In this document: piece after piece, positions 38,131 to 45,494 of the stretch
Position numbering within the stretch: the first letter of the stretch is position 1
Layout of the letters: every line of letters starts with the position of its first letter
Source: Dyadobacter fermentans DSM 18053
GTDB lineage: Bacteria > Bacteroidota > Bacteroidia > Cytophagales > Spirosomataceae
DNA: 64,000 bases
Assembly (NCBI RefSeq): GCF_000023125.1
Contig: NC_013037.1
Coordinates: 6,178,501 to 6,242,500, forward strand
Reading direction: 5' to 3'
Translations under genes and position numbers: made by a program
Notes under the pieces: model-generated
The model's database searches: none
The model's input: only the letters and a program-made list of their open reading frames with translations
What the model was told of the DNA's origin: nothing

Positions 38131-38204
38131 GGTTTGGTAGTTCAGTTGGTTAGAATACATGCCTGTCACGCATGGGGTCGCGGGTTCGAGTCCCGTCCAG
38201 ACCG
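38131..38204 (+). tRNA. tRNA-Asp(GTC), first copy
   Basis: 74 nt. Acceptor GGTTTGG/CCAGACC, anticodon arm CATGC-CTGTCAC-GCATG with anticodon GTC, T-arm CGGGTTCGAGTCCCG, discriminator G at 38204. No encoded CCA. Confidence 0.95.
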
Positions 38205-38232
38205 CCGATTAAGTTGAAGTTCTTTATTTATT

Positions 38233-38320
38233 GGTTTGGTAGTTCAGTTGGTTAGAATACATGCCCGGCCCGCGTAGGGTGTCACGCATGGGGTCGCTAA
38301 CGGATGCCAGATTCGCAATG
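38233..38320 (+). pseudogene. Degenerate tRNA-Asp (middle copy)
   Basis: The first ~35 nt (38233-38266) are identical to the flanking tRNA-Asp genes. After CATGCC a 14-nt insert (CGGCCCGCGTAGGG) precedes TGTCACGCATGGGGTCGC. The T-arm and the 3' acceptor strand are replaced by unrelated sequence (TAACGGATGCCAG...), so no tRNA can fold. Confidence 0.85.
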
Positions 38321-38333
38321 TTCTTTATTTAAT

Positions 38334-38407
38334 GGTTTGGTAGTTCAGTTGGTTAGAATACATGCCTGTCACGCATGGGGTCGCGGGTTCGAGTCCCGTC
38401 CAGACCG
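38334..38407 (+). tRNA. tRNA-Asp(GTC), intact downstream copy
   Basis: Identical over all 74 nt to the copy at 38131-38204. The spacers before this copy and before the pseudo-copy share GTTCTTTATTTA, so the array grew by tandem duplication. Confidence 0.95.
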
Positions 38408-38409
38408 CA

Positions 38410-38435
38410 AAAAGCTCAGAGAAATCTGGGCTTTT
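38410..38435 (+). terminator. Terminator of the tRNA-Asp array
   Basis: Stem AAAAGCTCAGA/TCTGGGCTTTT with GAAA loop, ending in T4. Confidence 0.75.
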
Positions 38436-38649
38436 CGCATTTTAGGGCGTTAAATTCCACGATCACGCTACGCCATTTCAAACCACCGCAGCCGGGAGTG
38501 TCACCAAAAATACAGGAAACTCTCCAAAACAGACTAGGTTTATTAAATATACAAACCTAGAAAAATCATATATGCTCCACAAGTTTTGGATTTGATCCGG
38601 GATTCATGCGAACGCGATTGCGTCGCGGAGAAGGGTGTTAACAGGGCAT
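38436..38649. other. Non-coding spacer
   Basis: No convincing reading frame or RNA signature. It separates the terminator of the tRNA-Asp array from the minus-strand terminator of the tRNA-like RNA. Confidence 0.5.
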
Positions 38650-38685
38650 AAAAAAACACGCAGGTTTCAAAATGAACCCGCGTGT
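38650..38685 (-). terminator. Minus-strand terminator of the tRNA-like RNA
   Basis: Stem ACACGC/GCGTGT extended by GGTT/AACC (one mismatch); on the minus strand it is followed by T6. It lies ~75 bp beyond the tRNA-like RNA and has no other gene to serve. Confidence 0.7.
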
Positions 38686-38760
38686 CAAATTACACTTCAT
38701 CAACAAACTAAAAACCAAATAAAACTAATACGAAAAAAATCGCTTGTCAAGTTTTTTTTG

Positions 38761-38921
38761 CTGTAGGAGGGGGATTCGAACCACCCACGGTGCGGTTAGC
38801 TACGGTACAAATACTGTTGGTGGTCCACCCCAGTCGACTTGCGTCGGCATTATGCCGCGTTTATCCCTTATTCACCACCCCCGAGACAGGAGGGCATGGC
38901 TGCCAATTTCATCACCCTACA
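38761..38921 (-). ncRNA. Class II tRNA-like RNA with ~92-nt variable region
   Basis: 161 nt read on the minus strand from 38921. It has a 7-bp acceptor (TGTAGGG/TCCTACA, one G-T), T8, a 3-bp D-stem (ATG/CAT) with A14, G18G19 and A21, an anticodon arm CCCTC-CTGTCTC-GGGGG (anticodon GTC, T33 present), a T-arm GGTGG-TTCGAAT-CCCCC (one mismatch) and discriminator G. Invariant tRNA bases are kept, but ~92 nt separate the anticodon and T arms, containing a CGGCA-TAA-TGCCG hairpin. G73 and the long variable arm recall tRNA-Ser. It could be a functional odd tRNA, a regulatory tRNA mimic or a decayed gene. A -7 box (TAGTTTTG, 38992-38999 minus) lies upstream. Confidence 0.5.
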
Positions 38922-39098
38922 ATGTGATCTCAAACTAAGTAAAAGCGATAGTGCTACCGGCTTTTTTCTAATTTGGTTCTGCAAAACTAAAACTTCTGAT
39001 CTGAATTCTAAAATATTTTCATTTAAAATTGTTAAAATTTACGATTCTTTCATAATTTGAGGCTGATTATTGCGAAGAATTCAAACATTTAACACAAA

Positions 39099-39569
39099 AT
39101 GCAAAAATATTCAGATATTGATAATACCGACCTCCGCATCCTCTCGCTGTTGATAGAGAATGCTGCGTTACCGTACACGGAAATCGGTAAGCGGGTATTT
39201 GTCTCGGGCGGTACAGTGCACGTGCGCATGAAAAAGCTGGAACAGATGGGCATCGTCAAAGGCTCTCAGCTCGTCATCGATCCTACGAAACTCGGCTGGG
39301 ACATTAGCGCATTCCTGGGGATCTACCTCGATAAGAGTTCGTTGTATGAGCAAGTTGCGACCGAGCTCGAAGGGATTCCGGAAGTTGTGAATATCCATTA
39401 TACTACCGGAATTTATAGTATCTTTCTTAAAATCGTGTGCAGGGACACCGGCCACCTCCGCGAAATCCTTCATGACAAGATCCAAAAGGTAAATGGTATC
39501 CAGCGTACGGAAACCTTTATTTCCCTGGAAGAGCGGATCAATCGCTCGATTCCGTTGGCTGAGAGCTAG
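39099..39569 (+). CDS. Lrp/AsnC family transcriptional regulator
   Basis: 156 aa. N-terminal HTH (DNTDLRILSLLIENAALPYT, KRVFVSGGTVHVRMKKLEQM) and C-terminal RAM ligand-binding ferredoxin-like domain (GIYLDKSSLYEQVATELEGI). Lrp-type regulators sense amino acids. Single gene, no obvious linked target. Confidence 0.92.
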   Translation: MQKYSDIDNTDLRILSLLIENAALPYTEIGKRVFVSGGTVHVRMKKLEQMGIVKGSQLVIDPTKLGWDISAFLGIYLDKSSLYEQVATELEGIPEVVNIHYTTGIYSIFLKIVCRDTGHLREILHDKIQKVNGIQRTETFISLEERINRSIPLAES

Positions 39570-39615
39570 TTGCTGATTTCTCTTGAACTGTTTAAAAGAA
39601 ATTTGTAGATTTGTG

Positions 39616-39645
39616 TTGTATATATAAAAAACTTATATATATTTG
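39616..39645 (+). promoter_or_regulatory. padR promoter with embedded palindrome
   Basis: TTG (39616-39618), 19-bp spacer, TATATTTG (39638-39645). The palindrome TATATATAA (39619-39627) / TTATATATA (39633-39641) fills the spacer and overlaps the -7 box, a repressor site suited to autoregulation by PadR. Confidence 0.75.
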
Positions 39646-39664
39646 CTGTATAACAATTTCACTC

Positions 39665-40018
39665 ATGGAGAATAACACAACGAGTAACGAGTATGTACGG
39701 GGTACATTGAAAACCATCGTGTTGAACCTGCTGGCGGAGCACGACCGGATGTACGGTTACGAAATCACCCAGGAAGTTAAAGATAGGACAGGCGGCGCGA
39801 TCGCGCTGACATTCGGTGCGCTGTATCCCGTGCTCCATAAACTGGAACAGGAAGGGCTGCTGCTGACGGAGTCGGTGGAAGTGGACGGGCGTCTGAGAAA
39901 ATACTATTCCCTGACCCACCGCGGCAATGAAACCGCGCGTACTAAAACCAATGACTTAGAGCGTTTTATAGAGGCAGTAAGATTGCTACTCGCCCCTAAA
40001 AACCTGGCAACCGAATAA
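39665..40018 (+). CDS. PadR family transcriptional regulator
   Basis: 117 aa from the ATG at 39665, downstream of the promoter. Winged helix with the PadR hallmarks LLAEHDRMYGYEI and GALYPVLHKLEQEGLL. PadR proteins repress a neighbouring gene until a ligand binds; here the TonB-like gene 39 bp downstream is the likely target along with itself. Confidence 0.92.
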   Translation: MENNTTSNEYVRGTLKTIVLNLLAEHDRMYGYEITQEVKDRTGGAIALTFGALYPVLHKLEQEGLLLTESVEVDGRLRKYYSLTHRGNETARTKTNDLERFIEAVRLLLAPKNLATE

Positions 40019-40057
40019 CAACACAGGTACATGGCTAATCTCTAAACAGATCGATCT

Positions 40058-41083
40058 ATGAAACGCCTTCAGGAAAATCGCATTGACCAAATAAGCAAGT
40101 ATTTGCAGGCAAACAAGCTAGACCCGGAACTGCTTCCGGAGATTCTCGATCACCTGGCTTGTGAAGCGGAGGAAAGTCTTTGGGATGGCAAGCCATTCGA
40201 GCAGATTTACCATGACATGGTGAAAACGGCTGATGCGCAAACCCTCCTGAATCTGAGTGTTGATCATCAAAATCTATTAGCCATGGAAAAATCTTTGAAT
40301 GACATCGTCTTCGAGAACCGTAACAAGTCTTACGGCGCGTACGATCTGAGAAAAGGTTACGGACAGACCGTTCAGCGGTCGGTGGTGATGGGTGTGGCGT
40401 TCTTTTTAATGCTGGTGATGTTCCCGCAATTGTACGCGAAGCTGATACCGGATCCGAAGCCCGACGACATTGCGTACATTGTAGAGGCGAAGCCGGTGGA
40501 CATTTTAATGGAAGAACCGCCGGCCCTGCCTCCTGCCAAAGAGGAATTGCCTCCGGTGCAGAAGACAGTGAAATCGCTCACGCCGGAAGTGCTGCCGGAT
40601 GAAAAAGTAGAGATAGAGGAGTTGCCGCCGGTGGTAGATGACCTGAGCAATGCACAGCCATCGACAGAAACCGTGAACGGGGTGGCGGATCTGGATGTGA
40701 TTGTTCCGCCGGTTGAAAATGCGGTGGCGCCGAAAGCAGAGGCTGCGGGGATCGAGATGAAGAAGGAAGAGACATTTACATTTGTGGAGCAGTCGCCACA
40801 ATATGCAGGAGGAAATGAAGCGATGGCGGCTTTCCTGCGCAAAAACCTGAAATACCCGCGTCCTGCATCGCAGGCAGGCGTGCAGGGAAAGGTATTCGTA
40901 CAATTTACAGTAGGTTCTGATGGAAAAATAGAGAATGCGGCCGCAATCAAGGGTATTGGGTTTGGTTGCGATGAAGAGGCGGTGAGAGTAGTGAAGATGA
41001 TGAAAGAGTGGATGCCTGGCAAACAAGCGGGTGTTCCGGTGAGGGTTAGATTCACGCTGCCGATCGCATTTCAACTGGACTAG
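40058..41083 (+). CDS. TonB-like energy transducer with N-terminal helical domain
   Basis: 341 aa. Residues ~1-70 are a helical domain (LLPEILDHLACEAEESLWDG) of the kind often found before membrane proteins in PadR-linked Bacteroidota genes. Then FENRNKSYGAYDLRKGYGQT, a single membrane helix (~113-128), a Pro/Glu-rich periplasmic linker, and a TonB C-terminal domain (~255-341: FLRKNLKYPRPASQAGVQGK). Energy transducer or signalling relative; the N-terminal fusion is unusual. Followed by a strong terminator. Confidence 0.82.
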   Translation: MKRLQENRIDQISKYLQANKLDPELLPEILDHLACEAEESLWDGKPFEQIYHDMVKTADAQTLLNLSVDHQNLLAMEKSLNDIVFENRNKSYGAYDLRKGYGQTVQRSVVMGVAFFLMLVMFPQLYAKLIPDPKPDDIAYIVEAKPVDILMEEPPALPPAKEELPPVQKTVKSLTPEVLPDEKVEIEELPPVVDDLSNAQPSTETVNGVADLDVIVPPVENAVAPKAEAAGIEMKKEETFTFVEQSPQYAGGNEAMAAFLRKNLKYPRPASQAGVQGKVFVQFTVGSDGKIENAAAIKGIGFGCDEEAVRVVKMMKEWMPGKQAGVPVRVRFTLPIAFQLD

Positions 41084-41122
41084 TCATCACCCAATTGCGT
41101 AGATGCCTCCCTGTTATTGAAG

Positions 41123-41150
41123 AAAATCCTCGCTTTGGCGAGGATTTTTT
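41123..41150 (+). terminator. Terminator of the padR-tonB operon
   Basis: AATCCTCGC/GCGAGGATT stem with TTTG loop, then T6 and a second T run. Confidence 0.9.
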
Positions 41151-41235
41151 AGTTTTTTTGCACTTTCAAAACCTTTCCCATGGTCGGCAGGATGATGACG
41201 GTATTAATGAGTAACCATTTCAGTGTGAGTAATTA

Positions 41236-41760
41236 ATGTATGCGATAGTTGATATTGAAACCACAGGCGGGGGAGGAACTTCACGCATTACAGAGATTGC
41301 CGTTTTCAGACATGATGGTGCCCGGATCGTCGACTTCTTTCATTCACTGATTAACCCGGAAATTTACATTCCGCCCTTCATCACCCGCCTTACGGGCATT
41401 GATAACGAAATGGTGAAAGACGCGCCGACTTTCTATGAGGTGCAGGATGCGGTAAGGGCCATGACCCGCGATGCGTGGTTTGTGGCACACAATGCGAAGT
41501 TTGATTATGGTTTTATCAAACGCGAGTTTGGTGCATTGGACGAATATTTCCAGCGCGACTTGCTATGCACTGTGCAGCTGAGCCGGAAAATCTTTCCGGG
41601 ATTGAAATCGTACAGCCTGGGAAATCTTTGTGAAAGTCTGGAAATCATGATCGAGAACCGCCACCGGGCCCACGGCGATGCCGAAGCGACGGTGCGTTTG
41701 TTTGAAAAATTGCTGCTCCACGACCGTCAGAAGCTCATACCGATGGACCTGTATCAATAG
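41236..41760 (+). CDS. DnaQ-like 3'-5' exonuclease (stand-alone)
   Basis: 174 aa DEDDh exonuclease: AIVDIETTGGGG (D6, E8), WFVAHNAKFDYGFI (Asp) and HRAHGDAEAT (His, Asp). Many Bacteroidota relatives carry a C-terminal GIY-YIG/UvrC-like domain; this one stops right after the exonuclease fold. Trims 3' ends of DNA or RNA; partner unknown. Confidence 0.87.
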   Translation: MYAIVDIETTGGGGTSRITEIAVFRHDGARIVDFFHSLINPEIYIPPFITRLTGIDNEMVKDAPTFYEVQDAVRAMTRDAWFVAHNAKFDYGFIKREFGALDEYFQRDLLCTVQLSRKIFPGLKSYSLGNLCESLEIMIENRHRAHGDAEATVRLFEKLLLHDRQKLIPMDLYQ

Positions 41761-41836
41761 CCGTAATGCTGTAAATCTTGCGTTGGAATGGTTTTTGAGG
41801 GTTAACTGGTATCACTAACCTAAATGATTCCTTCTC

Positions 41837-42013
41837 ATGAAAGCTTACATCAATCTTCTGATAATCCTCCTCTTGTCCTTCACGCTTACCAGCTGCGAAC
41901 TGATCGGCAACATTTTCAAAACCGGCGTCTGGACGGGCGTTATCCTGGTTGTAGGGATCATTGCGATCGTGATCTGGCTGCTAGCCAAGGCATTCGGCGG
42001 AGGCTCGCGGTGA
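41837..42013 (+). CDS. Small lipoprotein with one membrane helix
   Basis: 58 aa. Signal peptide with lipobox LTSC (Cys 20: INLLIILLLSFTLTSC) followed by ELIGNIFKTGVWTG and a transmembrane helix (VILVVGIIAIVIWLLAKAFG). Short proteins with this layout are frequent in Bacteroidota and have no known role. Last gene before the tRNA-Ala locus. Confidence 0.7.
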   Translation: MKAYINLLIILLLSFTLTSCELIGNIFKTGVWTGVILVVGIIAIVIWLLAKAFGGGSR

Positions 42014-42060
42014 CGCTTTTGAAAAAGATGTGCTTTACAACATAAAAATCGCGCAGGTGC

Positions 42061-42091
42061 TTGCATCTGAAAATTCTCCGTTTCATCTTTG
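42061..42091 (+). promoter_or_regulatory. Promoter of tRNA-Ala
   Basis: TTG (42061-42063), 20-bp spacer, CATCTTTG (42084-42091), one mismatch to TAnnTTTG. Confidence 0.6.
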
Positions 42092-42147
42092 CACTCCTCA
42101 AACGAGGGCCGACTGCTCCAACGGGAACGCCGGAAATGCATTGAAAC

Positions 42148-42222
<75 letters not shown>

Positions 42223-42231
42223 TTGATAATC

Positions 42232-42265
42232 AGCCACTTACAGATAAAATGTAAGTGGCTTTTTT
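42232..42265 (+). terminator. Element-borne terminator after tRNA-Ala
   Basis: AGCCACTTACA (42232-42242) / TGTAAGTGGCT (42250-42260), then T6. The same 11-bp stem with a different loop follows attR. Confidence 0.9.
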
Positions 42266-42269
42266 ATTT

Positions 42270-42291
42270 AGGTCGAACATAGGTCGAACAT
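42270..42291 (+). repeat. Left pair of 11-bp AGGTCGAACAT repeats
   Basis: Two head-to-tail copies (42270-42280, 42281-42291). An identical pair in the same orientation lies at 60654-60675. Likely arm-type integrase or excisionase sites. Confidence 0.75.
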
Positions 42292-42348
42292 TTTTCTTTG
42301 TTTTTATTTGGCTTTCTTAGGTATCTGGTGATTCAGCCACATTACTTT

Positions 42349-43434
42349 TTAGCGGTTTTTTGCTGGTTTAGCGTTTAATCGAACAGCCGCTACTGTCGTT
42401 GTGTTTTCATCTACCTCATTTTTGGGGTTTGAGTATCGAGTGTCAAACATTTTTTTTGCATCATTATAGCTAGTCACTGCACCGAGGATATGCAGAAATT
42501 TGATATAATACCATGCAAAATCGATTTGGTATGGTTTAAAACCACTTCTTGCACTTTTAGGAAATAAGTGATGGTTATTGTGCCACTCACCGGCAACAAC
42601 TCCTGGCCACAGTTGGTTAATAGATCGATCTGCATGGTAGAAATCGATTCCGGGGCGCTGCTTATCCTCCCCCTTGCCGTGCCCTTCGTAATTGAAAGTT
42701 CTGACACCTACGGCCCAAAAGCCTGCCGCTCCGAAGAGTGTACATGATAATGCATGCCCTCCAAGCAAGAAAAAGATTAAATACCAAAACGACCAGTTCA
42801 GGACCCAACTGACTAAGGCTCTTCTGGGATGTTGGTAGGATCCCCATCTCTTGTACTGCTGGAATGTATTCGGGACGAGACCGGTATGCTTCATTAGTGA
42901 TTTTACGCGACTATATTGGATTTCATCCAGACTCAGTGAAATGGGCTGGTGATTAACATCCGCCAAAAAGCAGTACAAAAAACCGCCTTCCGCATTATAA
43001 GGATCTCCCGGGCGATCAGATTTGGCATGATGTACGTGGTGAGACACCACATATATTTCCTCAGGGATCATACTAATCGTCAAATTCTGTGTGAAAAACC
43101 GCCAGAAATGATTGCGAAATTTGTAAGCGCCATGCGTGCAATATCGGTGGTGCCAGATGGTACCGTGTGTTCCCATAACGAACATGCTGTATATGAACGC
43201 GGCGATCAGCAATGGAACGGTAAAAAATTTTAAGATAAAAAGTAGTAGAAATGGTACCATGCAGACCACCTTTCCCCAACTCAAAACCGTTAACCAATTT
43301 CTTTTGTCTCGAAAAACATTCAATCTCTGGAAAAACTCTGAAAATAATTGTTTAACACTGGGTTTGACAAGGTTTCCCTCGTCGTCTTGCCAGCCATAAG
43401 ATGGTACGCGTAATACGACATCGATAAAACTCAT
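42349..43434 (-). CDS. Membrane fatty-acid (acyl-CoA) desaturase
   Basis: 361 aa. The three His boxes of membrane di-iron desaturases are intact: HRYCTH, HHVHH and HNNHH (in GEWHNNHHLFP), with four hydrophobic segments. It introduces a double bond into acyl chains and so raises membrane fluidity, a typical cold response. First cargo gene inside the left end of the element; the N-terminal ~60 residues are hydrophilic. Confidence 0.9.
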   Translation of the reverse strand: MSFIDVVLRVPSYGWQDDEGNLVKPSVKQLFSEFFQRLNVFRDKRNWLTVLSWGKVVCMVPFLLLFILKFFTVPLLIAAFIYSMFVMGTHGTIWHHRYCTHGAYKFRNHFWRFFTQNLTISMIPEEIYVVSHHVHHAKSDRPGDPYNAEGGFLYCFLADVNHQPISLSLDEIQYSRVKSLMKHTGLVPNTFQQYKRWGSYQHPRRALVSWVLNWSFWYLIFFLLGGHALSCTLFGAAGFWAVGVRTFNYEGHGKGEDKQRPGIDFYHADRSINQLWPGVVAGEWHNNHHLFPKSARSGFKPYQIDFAWYYIKFLHILGAVTSYNDAKKMFDTRYSNPKNEVDENTTTVAAVRLNAKPAKNR

Positions 43435-43851
43435 AATAATAGGTTGAAATAGTGGAAATATTTGATGCGGTTGTTTGCGGCATTAGGCCGTTTCGCTAAA
43501 CAGGCGGCATAATGCTCAGGCCTTTTCAAATCTCGAAGTCTGAACCTGACCGTTAAGTCAGGTGCGCACAAGTGAAGAATGCTAACGCATTATGATTCTG
43601 AAGCAAAGAAGTCTATGCAATTTACCGGCGGCACTGCGGGTGTCTTGGGAATAATTGATCAGTGATGATGAATGCCTACATCCGGCAGGAGCGGTTTGCC
43701 GGAGGTTTTTTCCCAATGAGGCGACCGAGCGGTAAAATCTTAGAGAGGCAATGCTGTAAAGGTAGCGTATTTGTGATAAGAGGCCATTGAAAAGCAGTTA
43801 TTTAATTGATGTACTCTTAGCAATAACCATTTAAGTTCCCTATCTTCCTGA
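43435..43851. other. Non-coding stretch in element cargo
   Basis: No convincing gene. Two hairpins stand out: ACCTGAC/GTCAGGT at 43544-43563, and CCGGCA/TGCCGG at 43682-43702 followed by T6 (43705-43710), a possible plus-strand terminator of a short transcript. A 28-codon reading frame at 43579 ends before the latter but has no other support. Confidence 0.4.
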
Positions 43852-44025
43852 ATGGAAAACATACATCTAGTAGGGTCGGTGGTCTCGATGTTAACGGACC
43901 CCAGGAAGCGTTTGACGGTCAAAAAGTATTTGAAGCGTATTTACTATTGTGAGGAAATCGGCGACGGTGACAAAAAGATGTTGGCTTTTTTTGAAAGGGA
44001 ATTGATTCCAATTCCATTGAACTGA
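43852..44025 (+). CDS. Hypothetical 57-aa protein
   Basis: 57 aa (MENIHLVGSVVSMLTD... ending FFERELIPIPLN), basic in the middle (DPRKRLTVKKYLKRIYY). No family recognised. A clear terminator 24 bp after its stop supports expression. The 57-aa length and lack of start context leave doubt. Confidence 0.45.
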   Translation: MENIHLVGSVVSMLTDPRKRLTVKKYLKRIYYCEEIGDGDKKMLAFFERELIPIPLN

Positions 44026-44048
44026 TCGATTTAATAAAACGGTGCGCG

Positions 44049-44084
44049 GCGAGCCCAAATGCAATTTGCTAGGGCTCGCTTTTT
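44049..44084 (+). terminator. Terminator after the 57-aa ORF
   Basis: GCGAGCCC (44049-44056) / GGGCTCGC (44072-44079), inner CAAAT/ATTTG pairing, then T5. Confidence 0.88.
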
Positions 44085-44182
44085 GTTTACTGCCCTTCAC
44101 AAGCTTGTGACCCAGCCTTATGGGATCTTAACTGTGGGTAGGTTTTTGCTTCAATTGGCCACCTACCAATCATCGCCTACAA

Positions 44183-44599
44183 ATGAACAGAAACGGAGAA
44201 ATTATTAATATTGAGGATGACGAGGAGGACAGAAATGTGCTGGAATATGTATTTGAAAAGCTGAGCTATCCCAACAGGAGGGCCTATTTCAAGGATGGAG
44301 CGTCAGCGTTAGCCTACATGAATGCGCCCTATGCAGAACCCTTCCTGATACTGTCTGACATTGATCACCCTTATATGGATGGTGCCGACCTTGACACTCA
44401 GCTTATTACTGACATTGAAATAAGGCGAACGGGCATCCCTTATCTTTATCTAACAAACAGGGCAAATCACGAGCTGATAATCGATGCATATGGTAAATTG
44501 GCGCTAGGCTTCTTCATTAAACCCAATTCGCCAAAGGAACTTGTTTCGACGCTGAAAGCCATTATGGATTATTGGCTGGCATGTGCTATTTCCTCTTGA
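44183..44599 (+). CDS. Single-domain response regulator (Rcp1/CheY-like)
   Basis: 138 aa, receiver only. Acidic pair INIEDDEED, phosphoacceptor in LILSDIDHPYMDG, the conserved Thr in YLYLTNRAN and the Lys in FFIKPNSPKEL. No output domain, so it must act by protein contact. Paralogue of the gene at 53021-53455 (shared ILSD core and YPN(R/K)R.YF.DG...ALDY layout). No kinase gene lies in the element. Confidence 0.86.
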   Translation: MNRNGEIINIEDDEEDRNVLEYVFEKLSYPNRRAYFKDGASALAYMNAPYAEPFLILSDIDHPYMDGADLDTQLITDIEIRRTGIPYLYLTNRANHELIIDAYGKLALGFFIKPNSPKELVSTLKAIMDYWLACAISS

Positions 44600-44646
44600 A
44601 CGTCGGGAGGCGGCGCAGTGGTGGCTCTTAGTAATCTATGGGTATC

Positions 44647-45192
44647 TCAACAGTAGATAACCAACGCGTGCGGAGGTATTGTTAAGCGGATCGCCTTCCC
44701 GTTTCTCACTTCAATATTTAATTCTGCCGGGCTCAGATCGGAGGCAAACAAGCACTTCATCGAGCCGTCAAGAGGGTGCATCACATCATCGACTGTGACG
44801 TATACAATAGCGTAATTTTCCTGGTCTAAATTCATAGCGCATAGTATTTCATTGTCATCCGAGATGCGCGACCACGCGATTACCTCCTTATCGCCGGTTT
44901 CGTCATCCGGGTAGCTAAAAATGGTTCCATTCCGGGAGGTCGACCGGAGAAAAAAGGCTCCGGATAGCAACGTAGGATATTTTCGAATCAAGCTTTCAAG
45001 ACGCTCCATTTGAGAAGGCCGTAACTTTTCCAGACAGTCCTCACGGACACCTAAAAAGTCGGGACTCAGATGGATATCGAGCAGTTTTTGCCTCACAGAA
45101 TTCAGGTTTAATAAAGCATTTCTGGAAGGTAGCCAAATTTGCGCAGAATAAAATATTATTCTAAATACTTCCAAAAATATTTTTATTGTCAA
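44647..45192 (-). pseudogene. C-terminal remnant of a GH13-type amylase
   Basis: Open frame of 181 codons. The last ~110 residues (KEVIAWSRISDDNEILCAMN, IPPHALVIYC) match the beta-sandwich end of GH13 alpha-amylases, and RLESLIRKYPTLL the last barrel helix. The catalytic (beta/alpha)8 barrel with Asp/Glu/Asp is absent, and the upstream side is occupied by the cold-shock gene on the other strand. The TTG used at the open-frame start is probably not real. A truncated glycosidase is likelier than a new protein. Confidence 0.55.
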
Positions 45193-45202
45193 AATTTTAT
45201 TT

Positions 45203-45210
45203 TACCTTTG
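45203..45210 (+). promoter_or_regulatory. -7 promoter element of the cold-shock gene
   Basis: TACCTTTG matches TAnnTTTG, 22 bp before the ATG. A TTG lies 14 bp upstream, which is too close for a standard -33 element. Confidence 0.5.
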
Positions 45211-45232
45211 ATAAATATTTTAAAATAAAGTT

Positions 45233-45424
45233 ATGAATAGAGGAACGGTTAAGTTTTTTAATGATACCAAAGGTTTTGGTTTCATTGCTCCAGAACATGG
45301 TGGAGCTGATGTTTTTGTACACACCACAGGTCTTAATGATGATATCCGTGAAAATGACAGTGTGTATTACGATGTAGAAGAAGGTAGAAAAGGCATGAAC
45401 GCAGTTAATGTAACCATTATCTAG
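45233..45424 (+). CDS. Cold-shock protein (CspA family)
   Basis: 63 aa single cold-shock domain. RNP1 KGFGFI and RNP2 VFVH are intact (GTVKFFNDTKGFGFIAPEHG). Binds single-stranded RNA/DNA and melts mRNA structure, often at low temperature. Single gene with -7 box and terminator. Confidence 0.95.
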   Translation: MNRGTVKFFNDTKGFGFIAPEHGGADVFVHTTGLNDDIRENDSVYYDVEEGRKGMNAVNVTII

Positions 45425-45450
45425 GCGGCACAAACATACAAAGCAATAGA

Positions 45451-45476
45451 AATCCTCCCGGTGCGGAGGATTTTTT
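45451..45476 (+). terminator. Terminator of the cold-shock gene
   Basis: AATCCTCC/GGAGGATT stem followed by T6. Confidence 0.88.
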
Positions 45477-45494
45477 GTTTTTTAGACCAAACAG

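Noticed and set aside
38761..38921. tmRNA (ssrA)
   Set aside because: It has D and anticodon arms with tRNA invariants, which tmRNA lacks, and no tag reading frame with a resume codon is visible.
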